Origin: Desulfovibrio sp. UCD-KL4C | GTDB taxonomy: Bacteria; Desulfobacterota; Desulfovibrionia; Desulfovibrionales; Desulfovibrionaceae | Length of the DNA: 64,000 nt | Direction of reading: 5' to 3' | Assembly (NCBI RefSeq): GCF_006210265.1 | Contig: NZ_VCNC01000003.1 | Location: 1-64,000 of the forward strand | Shown here: positions 34,780-43,406 of the stretch, piece by piece | Layout of the letters: every line of letters begins with the position of its first letter | Numbering within the stretch: the first letter of the stretch is position 1 | Notes under the pieces: generated by a model | The model's input: the letters and a program-made list of their open reading frames with translations, nothing else | Told to the model about the DNA's origin: nothing | The model's database searches: none | Made by a program: the position numbers and the translations under genes

Positions 34780-37356
34780 ATGAATCGGTTATTTAATTTC
34801 GTACATAAAATGTTGGGCGGTAGACGCAAAAAAGTGTCTCGCTCTTTTGCCGACCTTTTTGATCGTTTTAATAGCATTTTGGAATTAAATAACCGAATTC
34901 TTACCAGCATAGCCGTAATGCACAGTAAGCTTGGCGGGGATTACATATTTGATACCCAATATCTCCGCAATGCTTCGCAGGAGCTTGAAACTCTTGTTTT
35001 AAAGCTTATCGGCGCGCTGGATTATATGTCGCCGGAAAAATATATAGCTCTCTACTGTTCACATCGTGAAATCACCGAGAAGCTGCATAGTGAACTTGCG
35101 GGGTACCCGGCTATTGCCGACAGGCTCACAGTTACTTTTGAAGGTACTACCAAAAAGGAATTCGACCTTGTAGGTGCTAAAAGTTATAATCTTGCACGAA
35201 TTTCAAATATTGTAGGGATTAAAACTCCGGCTGGAATAACTATTACCACTCGGTCTTGTATGGAGTTCATGGAATACAATGACCTTAACTCCGCTATATC
35301 AGATATTAAAACAGAGTGGCTGGAAGGAAATAGAAGTTTAAGTTCTACTTCTGAAGAAATTTCCAAGCTAATTCTGGCGGGGGATGTTCCCCCAAGACTG
35401 CGCAAAGCGTTAAACCGTGTAGGGGATCAGCTTTTTCAAAAAAGTGAGAAAGGGGTCGGGCTGGCGGTCCGAAGCAGTGCATGGGGAGAGGACGGAAAAT
35501 ATTCTTTTGCAGGGTTGTATGAGAGTTTTATTAACGTTTCATATGATAAATTGCAGGAAGCATATCTTAAGGTTCTCGCCAGTATCTATTCTCCGGCTGC
35601 GATGGAATATCGTCAGGAGCTTGGTTACAAGATAAGTGAAAGTTTGATGGCTGTTTCATTTCAGACTGTGACCAAAGCTAAGTGCAGCGGGGTTGTTTAT
35701 ACCCTTTCACCTTCTGCTCCATCTGATAATACCGTTGTTATAAGCGCGACGTGGGGAATGGGGTCTGCCGTAGTTTCAGGGGAGGTTTCGGTAGATCAGT
35801 ATATTATTTCTAAAGATGAGCCCCATGAGCATCTTGGCGTATCTATTGCCCGTAAAAAGCATGCGGTAAGGCTTGATCCTGAGGGAGGAGTTTTAAAAGA
35901 AGACGTCAGTGAAGAAATGCAAAGCATGCCTTGCCTGACTTCTGATGAAATAACTCAGCTTGTTCAGGCTGTAATTAAGATAGAGCAATATCATAAAAAG
36001 CCTCAGGATATAGAATTCGCTTTTGATGAAAACGGGCAGCTTTATATTCTCCAAACTCGTCGACTTGCAATCCATATCCCTGATGAGTCAACTATAGAAT
36101 TGCTTAGTGAAAAGCTTTCCAGTTGTGATGTCATTTTTTCAGGAAAAGGTGATGTTGCCCAAAAAGGTATAGCTTCCGGACCTGTATTCATAGCCGGAAA
36201 GGGCAGAAATCTGGATGAATTTCCAGACGGAGCCATTCTGGTAGCACCTCATTCTTCTCCGATTTACGCTTCGCTTATGCACCGCGCTGCCGGATTGATT
36301 ACGAATGTAGGTTCACCTTTGGGCCATTTAGCTACGATAGCGCGAGAATATCGCGTTCCGGCTCTGCTTAACACAGAAAATGTAATGGAAGTGTTGACTG
36401 AAGGACAGATGATAACTGTCGATGTCGAGCAGCAGACCATATATGCTGGAATTATTAAAGAATTGAACTTGTATGAAGCTGCTGCCGACCGAATTGAAGA
36501 AACTTATGAATATCGTCTGTTAAGAAGACTTTTAAAGCATATTGAGCCTCTTAATTTATTTGATCCGGCTGATAGCAATTTTACACCGGCAGGGTGTGTG
36601 ACATTTCATGATATTGCAAGATTTATCCATGAGAAAGCTGTAGATGAGCTGATAAGTATTAACATCAACAGCCTGTATTCTTCATCTCCGAGTGTTCGTC
36701 TTGATCTTCCTGTGCCCCTTGATATGACTCTAATCGATATAGGGGGCGGACTTATCTGTGTAGATAGTGAAGATAATAAATGTACAGATAGAAAGACGAT
36801 TACGCCTGATCATATTGTTTCTACTCCGATGAAGGCATTTATTGATGGGGTCACAACTAACGGGGTATGGGAGTCTTCACCTGTTTCGGTTGATTTTTCA
36901 AGTTTTATGTCCAGCATGACGCGTACGTTTCCGGCGGAACTTGCTCCATCATCAAGCGTCGGCCGTAATCTTGCTGTGATTTCTAATAATTATGCCCATT
37001 TAAGCTTGCACCTTGGCTATCATTTCACAATGATAAACAGTTATGTCAGCGAAAATATTTCAGAAAATTATGCTTATTTTAGATTTGCCGGGGGTGTTAC
37101 CGAAGCGAAGAGGCGTTCCCGCAGGGCAAAGTTTATTGCTGAAGTACTTGGAAAACTGGATTTTTCTCTCAAGTTGAGGGAAGATCTTCTCATTGCAAGG
37201 ATTAAAAAGATTCCTGCTAATGAAATTTTGCGTCGGGTGGAAATTTTTGGAGTTCTGGTTGCATATACCAGACAGCTTGATGTTTCTATGGTCGACGATG
37301 AGCAGATTCACAGGCATGCCGAGGTATTCGGACGCCTTATAAAGAGTCTAATTTAA
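34780..37356 (+). CDS. PEP-synthase/PPDK-like protein lacking the PEP-binding barrel
   Basis: Residues about 125-425 of this 858-aa protein form the ATP-grasp domain of PEP synthase/pyruvate phosphate dikinase (VGAKSYNLARISN, GVGLAVRSSAWGEDGKYSFAGLYESF, QDIEFAFDENGQLYILQTRR). Residues about 455-565 form the swivelling phospho-His domain, with candidate H516 in NVGSPLGHLATIAREYRVPALL. The N-terminal 115 residues are helical. Instead of the usual (beta/alpha)8 PEP/pyruvate domain there is a 280-residue C-terminal region I cannot assign (SFMSSMTRTFPAELAPSSSV, YHFTMINSYVSENISENY). It probably transfers phosphate from ATP through His to an unknown acceptor, as rifampin phosphotransferase does. Confidence 0.87.
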   Translation: MNRLFNFVHKMLGGRRKKVSRSFADLFDRFNSILELNNRILTSIAVMHSKLGGDYIFDTQYLRNASQELETLVLKLIGALDYMSPEKYIALYCSHREITEKLHSELAGYPAIADRLTVTFEGTTKKEFDLVGAKSYNLARISNIVGIKTPAGITITTRSCMEFMEYNDLNSAISDIKTEWLEGNRSLSSTSEEISKLILAGDVPPRLRKALNRVGDQLFQKSEKGVGLAVRSSAWGEDGKYSFAGLYESFINVSYDKLQEAYLKVLASIYSPAAMEYRQELGYKISESLMAVSFQTVTKAKCSGVVYTLSPSAPSDNTVVISATWGMGSAVVSGEVSVDQYIISKDEPHEHLGVSIARKKHAVRLDPEGGVLKEDVSEEMQSMPCLTSDEITQLVQAVIKIEQYHKKPQDIEFAFDENGQLYILQTRRLAIHIPDESTIELLSEKLSSCDVIFSGKGDVAQKGIASGPVFIAGKGRNLDEFPDGAILVAPHSSPIYASLMHRAAGLITNVGSPLGHLATIAREYRVPALLNTENVMEVLTEGQMITVDVEQQTIYAGIIKELNLYEAAADRIEETYEYRLLRRLLKHIEPLNLFDPADSNFTPAGCVTFHDIARFIHEKAVDELISININSLYSSSPSVRLDLPVPLDMTLIDIGGGLICVDSEDNKCTDRKTITPDHIVSTPMKAFIDGVTTNGVWESSPVSVDFSSFMSSMTRTFPAELAPSSSVGRNLAVISNNYAHLSLHLGYHFTMINSYVSENISENYAYFRFAGGVTEAKRRSRRAKFIAEVLGKLDFSLKLREDLLIARIKKIPANEILRRVEIFGVLVAYTRQLDVSMVDDEQIHRHAEVFGRLIKSLI

Positions 37357-37377
37357 ACAATTATCGGAGGGTTGCAC

Positions 37378-37782
37378 ATGACCACTTCATCAAAAACCAG
37401 CATTCTTATTCTGGATGACGAGCCTATTGTCAGCAAGAGGCTGCAGCCGGCTTTGGAGAAAAAAGGATACGAGGTGGAAAGCTTCTACGACAGCTCTGTT
37501 GCTCTTAAACGGGTTCATGAGCGTAATTTTGATATTGTTGTCAGTGATTTGAAGATGGACGGAATAGATGGGATGCAATTTCTCACTATAGTGAAAGAGC
37601 TTTCCCCGGCTACGGAAGTCATAATCATAACTGGTTTTGCGACTATGGAGACAGCTAAAGAATCCATGCGTAAAGGTATTTTCGATTTCTTGGCTAAGCC
37701 GTTTAAACTCGGAGAAATACAAGAAGTTATACGAAGAGCTGATGAAAAGATCAGAAAAGCAGCTCTACTTAGTAAAGCTTAA
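37378..37782 (+). CDS. Stand-alone response-regulator receiver
   Basis: ATG 37378 lies 6 bases after GGAGGG, which excludes the in-frame TTG at 37372. The 134-aa protein is a single receiver: acidic pair in LILDDEPIVSKR, phospho-Asp in IVVSDLKMDGIDG, Thr in IIITGFATM and Lys in FLAKPFKLGE, with a short helical tail and no output domain. The ITGFAT pattern is typical of receivers in the NtrC/AtoC group. It may be phosphorylated by the same kinase as the NtrC regulator and act on an operon partner, possibly as a phosphate sink; this is inference. Confidence 0.92.
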   Translation: MTTSSKTSILILDDEPIVSKRLQPALEKKGYEVESFYDSSVALKRVHERNFDIVVSDLKMDGIDGMQFLTIVKELSPATEVIIITGFATMETAKESMRKGIFDFLAKPFKLGEIQEVIRRADEKIRKAALLSKA

Positions 37783-37813
37783 CCAAGAACTGCTATGAAA
37801 GCGAGGTGTGTTC

Positions 37814-38626
37814 ATGCTTAGAGCATTAATCCCCGTCGAGATGACTTTGGCTTCAAATATTGCCCTCAGGTATGCCTGTCACAAGTCGAAGATTATCACT
37901 ATGTCTCTGCAACCGATTCATGTTGAGGAACCAGATGAAAAGTCTCATTCGTCACAGATCGGTTGGATTAGAAGGTCTTGGGAAGAAGGACTCAAACAGG
38001 CCGGAACAGAAGAAGTAATAAATATTTTAAACAGTGAAAAACTTGATTGTCACGTGATGTCCAGACCAATTGTGTCTATCGGCGAACGTGATGATCAGAT
38101 TTTATATGAGCTGCGAAAAAATTCATATAACTTATTTATTGAAGGGGAATTATCCAACTTTAACATTGCTGAATTCCATAAGAAAATTCATTCCAGACTA
38201 TATAAGAAAATGCCTTGTCCGGTTCTTTTGGTCAAGAATATGATTCAGTCTGACAGGATTGCTCTTATGATTGATCCCAAGTCAAATCTGGAAAAATTGG
38301 TCGAGCAATTTTATACTATTTTTGCTGATAAAAAAATCGATTTCGATCTTTGTCTGTACAGTTTGGATGATCTTAATCAGGAGAAGTTTCCTGATGAGAT
38401 TATCAGTGAATGCACAAAATTGCTTGCTGATCATGGGCTCAAGGCTCGCAGGTCGTATACACTTTTGTGTGCTCCTGAAGTCGCCACAAATTCCCTTAAG
38501 GAATATGGTCTTGTTGTTTCATCTGTGGACCGCAGATCCAGCCGTAAATCTCCTATGACTGAGGTCTTAGCTCGCGTTTCCAGTCCCCTGCTTTTGTGCT
38601 GGACCTACTCTACTCGGAGGCAATAA
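37814..38626 (+). CDS. Atypical universal stress protein-like protein (270 aa)
   Basis: ATG 37814 follows GAGG by 8 bases; an in-frame GTG at 37808 is less likely. The N-terminal half (MLRALIPVEMTLASNIALRYAC...LRKNSYNLFIEG...KKMPCPVLLVKN) follows the Usp pattern, ending in the CPVLLV strand. The second half (RIALMIDPKSNLEKLVEQFYTIF...SRKSPMTEVLARVSSPLLLCW) looks like a divergent repeat of the same fold. ATP-loop glycines are missing in both halves. Its TAA overlaps the ATG of the next Usp gene. Confidence 0.75.
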   Translation: MLRALIPVEMTLASNIALRYACHKSKIITMSLQPIHVEEPDEKSHSSQIGWIRRSWEEGLKQAGTEEVINILNSEKLDCHVMSRPIVSIGERDDQILYELRKNSYNLFIEGELSNFNIAEFHKKIHSRLYKKMPCPVLLVKNMIQSDRIALMIDPKSNLEKLVEQFYTIFADKKIDFDLCLYSLDDLNQEKFPDEIISECTKLLADHGLKARRSYTLLCAPEVATNSLKEYGLVVSSVDRRSSRKSPMTEVLARVSSPLLLCWTYSTRRQ

Positions 38627-39495
38627 TGAAAGTACTTGTTCCGGTCGATGAGAATTTATACAGTATGTACGCTATTCGCCATGCCGCGCGGCTGGCGGTC
38701 AATACTTTACCGGAAGTCGTTTTACTGGCTATGGAAAAAAGTAAAACTGACTTGGATTCAAACTCAATATCTTTTGAGTTGTCACATCCTAAAATGCGTA
38801 TGCTGCATAACTACTGCAAAGATTTTCTTAATCAGCTGGGACCAGATTCCGAGCTTTATTGTTCTGCAGAAGATAAGCCTGAAGTGAGAGCTATAGGTAA
38901 GGACTTGTATGAAGAGAAAATGTCAGGAATGAAAAAATTGCGCCTTCACCTGCGCAATGAAACTCCTGCAAAAGCAATTCTGAAAGAAGCAAAGCGTATC
39001 AATAGCGATCTTATCGTGCTCGGTTGCGGTTATGGAGTCTGTGACTGGATGGGCGATTCTCAAGCTCCGGGAAAGGTTGCCGAAAATGCTGACTGTTCCG
39101 TTTTAATTCTTAAAAAAGAACAGGATATCTCAAAGGTTGTATGTTGTTTGGATCACGCCCATGCGACTCAAGAATCTTTTGAAATGATCAATCAGCTTGT
39201 GACCCTTTATAATGCTGAGCTTGAAATCGTCGGAGTGTTAAAGCACGGACAGCTTCAAGAAGAAGTTGAGCAGCAAATGAGTGAAGTACTTGATTACTAT
39301 ATGAAACGCGGAATTCAAGCTTTGGTAAAAGTTGTTGACGAAGATTCTCTTGAAGCTTTTATTTCTTCCGGTTCTGAAAACGAATTGTTAGCTGTATGGC
39401 TCAGTCCTATGTCTTTACTAAAGAAACTTCTTTCTCGTGGAAAAGTCACAACCTTTGTTGAAAAGACTTTGTCTTCATTGTTAATTCTCAGGTAA
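38626..39495 (+). CDS. Tandem-type universal stress protein (289 aa)
   Basis: The start is ATG 38626, in a TAATG overlap with the previous stop and preceded by GGAGG. The first half is a good UspA domain (MKVLVPVDENLYSMYAIRHAARLA, SDLIVLGCGYGVCDWMGDSQAPGKVAENADCSVLILKK), keeping GCG and an approximate nucleotide loop. The second half (SKVVCCLDHAHATQESFEMINQLV...LLSRGKVTTFVEKTLSSLLILR) is a divergent second Usp copy. It is the last gene of the sigma-54 operon and is followed by a strong terminator. Confidence 0.85.
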   Translation: MKVLVPVDENLYSMYAIRHAARLAVNTLPEVVLLAMEKSKTDLDSNSISFELSHPKMRMLHNYCKDFLNQLGPDSELYCSAEDKPEVRAIGKDLYEEKMSGMKKLRLHLRNETPAKAILKEAKRINSDLIVLGCGYGVCDWMGDSQAPGKVAENADCSVLILKKEQDISKVVCCLDHAHATQESFEMINQLVTLYNAELEIVGVLKHGQLQEEVEQQMSEVLDYYMKRGIQALVKVVDEDSLEAFISSGSENELLAVWLSPMSLLKKLLSRGKVTTFVEKTLSSLLILR

Positions 39496-39553
39496 AAGCC
39501 TTCTGTTTAGGTCACTGCGTTAACGATTAAATTCGTTTTAGACATAAATTTAT

Positions 39554-39597
39554 AAAAGCCATGAGCAGGCATATGAATGTTTGCTCATGGCTTTTAC
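39554..39597 (+). terminator. Intrinsic terminator of the sigma-54 operon
   Basis: AAAAGCCATGAGCA (39554-39567) pairs perfectly with TGCTCATGGCTTTT (39582-39595) around a 14-base loop. The T tract is the last part of the stem. Confidence 0.88.
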
Positions 39598-39672
39598 CGT
39601 TTATTGTTTTTATAAATTTAGTTAATGTTTTTTCCGTAAATGAACCATATATGAAGTAAGTGAGTTGCTGCC

Positions 39673-40254
39673 GTGTCTTTAAGAATAATCAATGATAATT
39701 ATGAAAATGAAACTTTTAAAGAGTTAGACGCAAGTGAGGAGCAATTCAAGGGAGTTGCTTTTTATAATTGTCATTTTGAAAAATCATCTTTTCAGTTCGC
39801 AGAGTTAAAAGGGTGTTCTTTTGAAAATTGTACGTTTGTTAATTGTAACCTTGCTCTTGCTAAGTTTAATAACACTAAATTTATAGGCGTGGTCTTTAAG
39901 GATTCTAAATTACTGGGAATCAATTGGAGCAGTACTGGGGTGGTGATTATCACTTCTTTTAGAAACTGTTTGCTTGATAGTTCCGTTTTTAGCGATATGA
40001 ATCTTGCTAAGATTAAGCTTGTTTCTTGTTCAATGGTGGAAACATCTTTTATGAATACAAAGCTGGCTAGAGTAAAATTTGATGATTGTGATTTAAAGAA
40101 TTGCCAATTTCACCAAAACGATTTGAGTTATGCTGATTTTAGTACCTCAAGGAATTATTTTATAAATTCTAGCTCTAATAAACTTCATAAGACTATATTT
40201 TCATTGCCTGAAGCTGTTTCACTACTTGCAAACCTTGATATTACTTTAAAGTGA
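39673..40254 (+). CDS. Pentapeptide-repeat protein
   Basis: The 193-aa protein is made of A(D/N)LXX-type pentapeptides, for example FKGVAFYNCHFEKSSFQFAE, LKGCSFENCTFVNCNLALAK and TSFMNTKLARVKFDDCDLKN, which fold as a right-handed quadrilateral beta-helix. It has no signal peptide or membrane helix. Such proteins sometimes mimic DNA and protect gyrase, but nothing here shows that function. The GTG start at 39673 lacks a strong Shine-Dalgarno. It is convergent with the EAL-HDOD gene, with 16 bases between stops. Confidence 0.87.
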   Translation: MSLRIINDNYENETFKELDASEEQFKGVAFYNCHFEKSSFQFAELKGCSFENCTFVNCNLALAKFNNTKFIGVVFKDSKLLGINWSSTGVVIITSFRNCLLDSSVFSDMNLAKIKLVSCSMVETSFMNTKLARVKFDDCDLKNCQFHQNDLSYADFSTSRNYFINSSSNKLHKTIFSLPEAVSLLANLDITLK

Positions 40255-40270
40255 CGTTCTTGGGTAAGTT

Positions 40271-41518
40271 CTACATGCTTGTCAGTACTGTATTTGACCA
40301 TTCCAGAGCTTCTTTGTAGCACTTCATTATGTCGGCTGCTTCAAGGTCGAGAGTAGCCGCCATTGCTCCTACTTTTCCCCAATCCGATTCTTCCATAGCT
40401 TCAATTAATGACAGCCAAGGTTCAAAACGAGTTTCACCACCGTTTAAAGTCTCACGGATAGTTTCATCAAGAGCTGAGAGTCTCTCAACTACTAAGTTCA
40501 TTGGCATCTCAAGCATTGCATCTAGCAAAGAGAACAGGCCGACTAAGAATAAACGTTCATCGTTTTTGTGTGTTCCCGAATATCCATCCAGCATTTCTAG
40601 AACCTTTGCCCGTTGGAGGCTTAGACGAGTTAGTTCGGCTGATTTTCCTGGTTGTTTCATGTCTGTAAGAAGGACCATACGCAACCAGTGTTTAAGCTGC
40701 TCCCAGCCAAGGTAAACTACAGCTTGCTGAACAGACGAAATCTTAGCTGTGAGGCCGTAAGCCGGAGAATTGAGTAAATTAAGAAGACGGGCACTTAATG
40801 AAACATCTTTTTCAATGGTTTTACTAAGTTCCCCTAAGTCAAGGTCGTCATTGTTCAGCATTTCCATGAGGTTGAAACGTAACAGTTCATTTGAAGATAT
40901 TTTGCGTCTTACTTCGGTTGTCGGGCGTTTGAAAAAATAGCCTTGATAATACGCAAATCCTGATTCTTTAACGGATTTAAATTGTTCTGCATTTTCAACT
41001 TTTTTTGCTAAATATGAAGCTTTAAGGCCGGAAATAGTTTGTATGCGCTGTGTTATATCTGCACTGTCTATCTCTGAAATGTTAAGAGTCATAATGTCGG
41101 CTAGTTTGTATAGCTCAATATTCTCATGTCTAGCATTATAGTCATCCAAAGAAATAGTATAACCACGTTCTTTAAGTATAGATACGCTTTCAATTAATTC
41201 AGGGGAGACTTTTTCAGGGTCTGAAAACTGCACAACTGTTGTTTGCGGATGCAGTGATAAAGGGAGATTTTCAAAGATTCCCTGCTTTGAAAAATTAATG
41301 ATAGTTTTGGCGGTGTTAAATTTGTCATCAGGGCTGAGAGCTAAGCCGGACATGACTTCCATGGTTGCCTTGAATTCGTCGATATATGTGGCTGAATCTG
41401 AACCTTCTGCCTGACGGTAGAATAATTCATAACCCCATATTTTCATTTTGTGATTAAATATAGGTTGCCGTGCAAAGAAAACATTATGGTAAGATTTTTG
41501 CTGTTGGGTTGTGCTCAT
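40271..41518 (-). CDS. EAL-HDOD signalling protein (YuxH/CdgJ type)
   Basis: This 415-aa cytosolic protein combines a degenerate EAL domain (FFARQPIFNHKMKIWGYELFYR, where the EAL motif is replaced by YELFYR, and GYTISLDDYNARHENI) with a C-terminal HDOD domain (ELSKTIEKDVSLSARLLNLLNSPAYGL, SVQQAVVYLGWEQLKHWLRM). The loss of EAL glutamate and other metal ligands argues against phosphodiesterase activity; related proteins act as regulators in motility or c-di-GMP control. The start is the ATG with GAGA nearby, a weak site. Confidence 0.9.
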   Translation of the reverse strand: MSTTQQQKSYHNVFFARQPIFNHKMKIWGYELFYRQAEGSDSATYIDEFKATMEVMSGLALSPDDKFNTAKTIINFSKQGIFENLPLSLHPQTTVVQFSDPEKVSPELIESVSILKERGYTISLDDYNARHENIELYKLADIMTLNISEIDSADITQRIQTISGLKASYLAKKVENAEQFKSVKESGFAYYQGYFFKRPTTEVRRKISSNELLRFNLMEMLNNDDLDLGELSKTIEKDVSLSARLLNLLNSPAYGLTAKISSVQQAVVYLGWEQLKHWLRMVLLTDMKQPGKSAELTRLSLQRAKVLEMLDGYSGTHKNDERLFLVGLFSLLDAMLEMPMNLVVERLSALDETIRETLNGGETRFEPWLSLIEAMEESDWGKVGAMAATLDLEAADIMKCYKEALEWSNTVLTSM

Positions 41519-41531
41519 TTGGCGTCTCTAG

Positions 41532-43088
41532 CTACTTGCTTTTCATTAGGCTATTATAAAAACAAGCTTGATTTTTACCTTGCTGTTTAGCTGCATACAT
41601 AGCCGTATCCGCAGCTTTGACAAGATTTTGTGGTGTTTCAGCATCTTGTGGGTATAAGGCTATCCCTATACTTGCTCCAGTCTGGCAAATGTGTCCCTCG
41701 CAGGGGGACGGAGCTGCTAAAGATTTACACAACTTTTCTGCTATAATTTTTAAATCTGCTTGGTCACTGTACATTTCAATGAGTACTACAAATTCATCTC
41801 CGCCGATGCGGCATGCTGTGTCCGATTTTCTAATTGATTTTGAAAGACGTTTTCCTACCGTTCTTAGCAGGGTGTCTCCTGCACTATGCCCGAAGCTGTC
41901 GTTGATAATTTTGAACCCATCTAAATCTATATACAGTATCGCCAATGAATAGTTGTTCCGTTCCGCCATAGCGATTGCTTTTTTTAGCTGAGCGTAGAAC
42001 ATGTTGCGGTTCGGGAGTCCTGTTACCTGGTCATGCATGGCAAGGTAATTGATTTTTGCTTCGTATATTTTACGTTCTGTTATATCTGTGAAGGCTCCGA
42101 CTACTCCAACCCTTTCGCCGGAACCATCTATAAATACGGATTTGTTGATCTCAATTTCATGTCGCAGTCCGTCAGAAAAAGGAAATGTGGTCTCATATTT
42201 TTGATCTTGTCCTGATTTTAAAGTGGTAAGGTCATAAGTTTGCGCAAGTTCTGAAGATTTATCCGGGAGAATTTCTACGGTTGTTTTGCCGATAATTTGA
42301 TCTTTCGAACGCCCAAGTATTGAAGCAAAAGCCTTATTTATGGTGCGATAGCGTAAATCTTTATCTTTATAGAAAACAGGTAATGGGATTGCGTCTAAGA
42401 ATGCATTCATGAAGTGATAGTTGTGTTCTAATTTAGCCGTTTGAGCGTTTCTCTCCATTTCAGCCTTTTCAACACTGCCCCAGATAAATCCTAAAGAGGA
42501 TGTGATTAGTGAAGAAGAATATACTAAAAGGTGACTCCAGCTTGACCAGTGAGATTGAAGGTCTGGGTACATGCTTATAGCGAGGATTTTAACGGAAATT
42601 GCTATGATTAAGAGCATACCGGAGAAGGTTAGCATGTACTGATAAACTTGCATTTTTTGTGTTTCACGAAGGACAGCCCAGAGGCAGATAGCAAGTTGCA
42701 GAACTATCAGCAGTGAGAATGACATTTCAAGAGCGAATTTGTGTGGGGTTACGAAAACGAAAAGGTAAGAAGAAGCGAATGCCGCGCAAAGTAGTAATAA
42801 TGATAATTTAATCATTTTGTGTGAAACTTGGCGGAAGCGTTCAATGCCAGTACTAAGTAAAATCAGAGATGCTAAACCTAAAGTTTTGGATACAATAATT
42901 GAATGGTCTGGAAGAAAAGAATTGAAAGATGTAAGTATGAACGACACACTTAAACATAAGTATGCTAAACTGATAAGAAGAAACCCGCGATATCTTTTAT
43001 GGAAGAAAATAAGGAGCAGGATGATGAATCCCTGTGCAAAGCAAATGATGGAATTGCTAAGCAGAAGAGAGTTTATATTAATATTCAT
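41532..43088 (-). CDS. Membrane PAS-GGDEF diguanylate cyclase
   Basis: The frame reaches 43235, but the first part reads as AT-rich filler; ATG 43088, 10 bases after GGAG, begins MNININSLLLSNSIICFAQGF and gives 518 aa. About seven hydrophobic helices (to residue 215) are followed by a PAS domain (YHFMNAFLDAIPLPVFYKDKDLRYR, ending GAFTDITERK) and a GGDEF domain with IGGDEFVVLIE. The inhibitory RxxD site is present five residues before GGDEF (RKSD). It should make c-di-GMP under product feedback. It is 13 bases upstream of the EAL-HDOD gene and probably cotranscribed with it. Confidence 0.9.
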   Translation of the reverse strand: MNININSLLLSNSIICFAQGFIILLLIFFHKRYRGFLLISLAYLCLSVSFILTSFNSFLPDHSIIVSKTLGLASLILLSTGIERFRQVSHKMIKLSLLLLCAAFASSYLFVFVTPHKFALEMSFSLLIVLQLAICLWAVLRETQKMQVYQYMLTFSGMLLIIAISVKILAISMYPDLQSHWSSWSHLLVYSSSLITSSLGFIWGSVEKAEMERNAQTAKLEHNYHFMNAFLDAIPLPVFYKDKDLRYRTINKAFASILGRSKDQIIGKTTVEILPDKSSELAQTYDLTTLKSGQDQKYETTFPFSDGLRHEIEINKSVFIDGSGERVGVVGAFTDITERKIYEAKINYLAMHDQVTGLPNRNMFYAQLKKAIAMAERNNYSLAILYIDLDGFKIINDSFGHSAGDTLLRTVGKRLSKSIRKSDTACRIGGDEFVVLIEMYSDQADLKIIAEKLCKSLAAPSPCEGHICQTGASIGIALYPQDAETPQNLVKAADTAMYAAKQQGKNQACFYNSLMKSK

Positions 43089-43406
43089 TAAGAGAATGCT
43101 CCAGGAAAAGCGTTTATATGTAAACAGTAAATTTTTAGTATTTATAATATAACATTGTGTTAAATTTCTGTCTATGCTCGCAGTAAAATGAATAAAGTCA
43201 TATTTTGTGGATAAAATATTTAGGAGTATTCTCACATATAGGTCGTATTGTCATATTAAGTTTCGCAAAGCATGACATTAGCTTATGTCTGAATTTAAAA
43301 AAATAATGTGTTTTTGTCTTGTTAAGGCAGATAATTAATAAAAATGACTATGCGATTTATGTTATCAATATATTCGAAGTTTATAATGTTCTGTGAGGAA
43401 TAAAAT

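Noticed and set aside
42817-43152. Plus-strand 111-aa open frame in the GGDEF gene region
   Set aside because: It is antisense to the membrane part of the diguanylate cyclase, begins within it and has no Shine-Dalgarno.
43089-43235. Extended N-terminus of the PAS-GGDEF cyclase
   Set aside because: The 49 extra residues start at a GTG without Shine-Dalgarno support and do not look like the membrane protein that follows; ATG 43088 has GGAG upstream.
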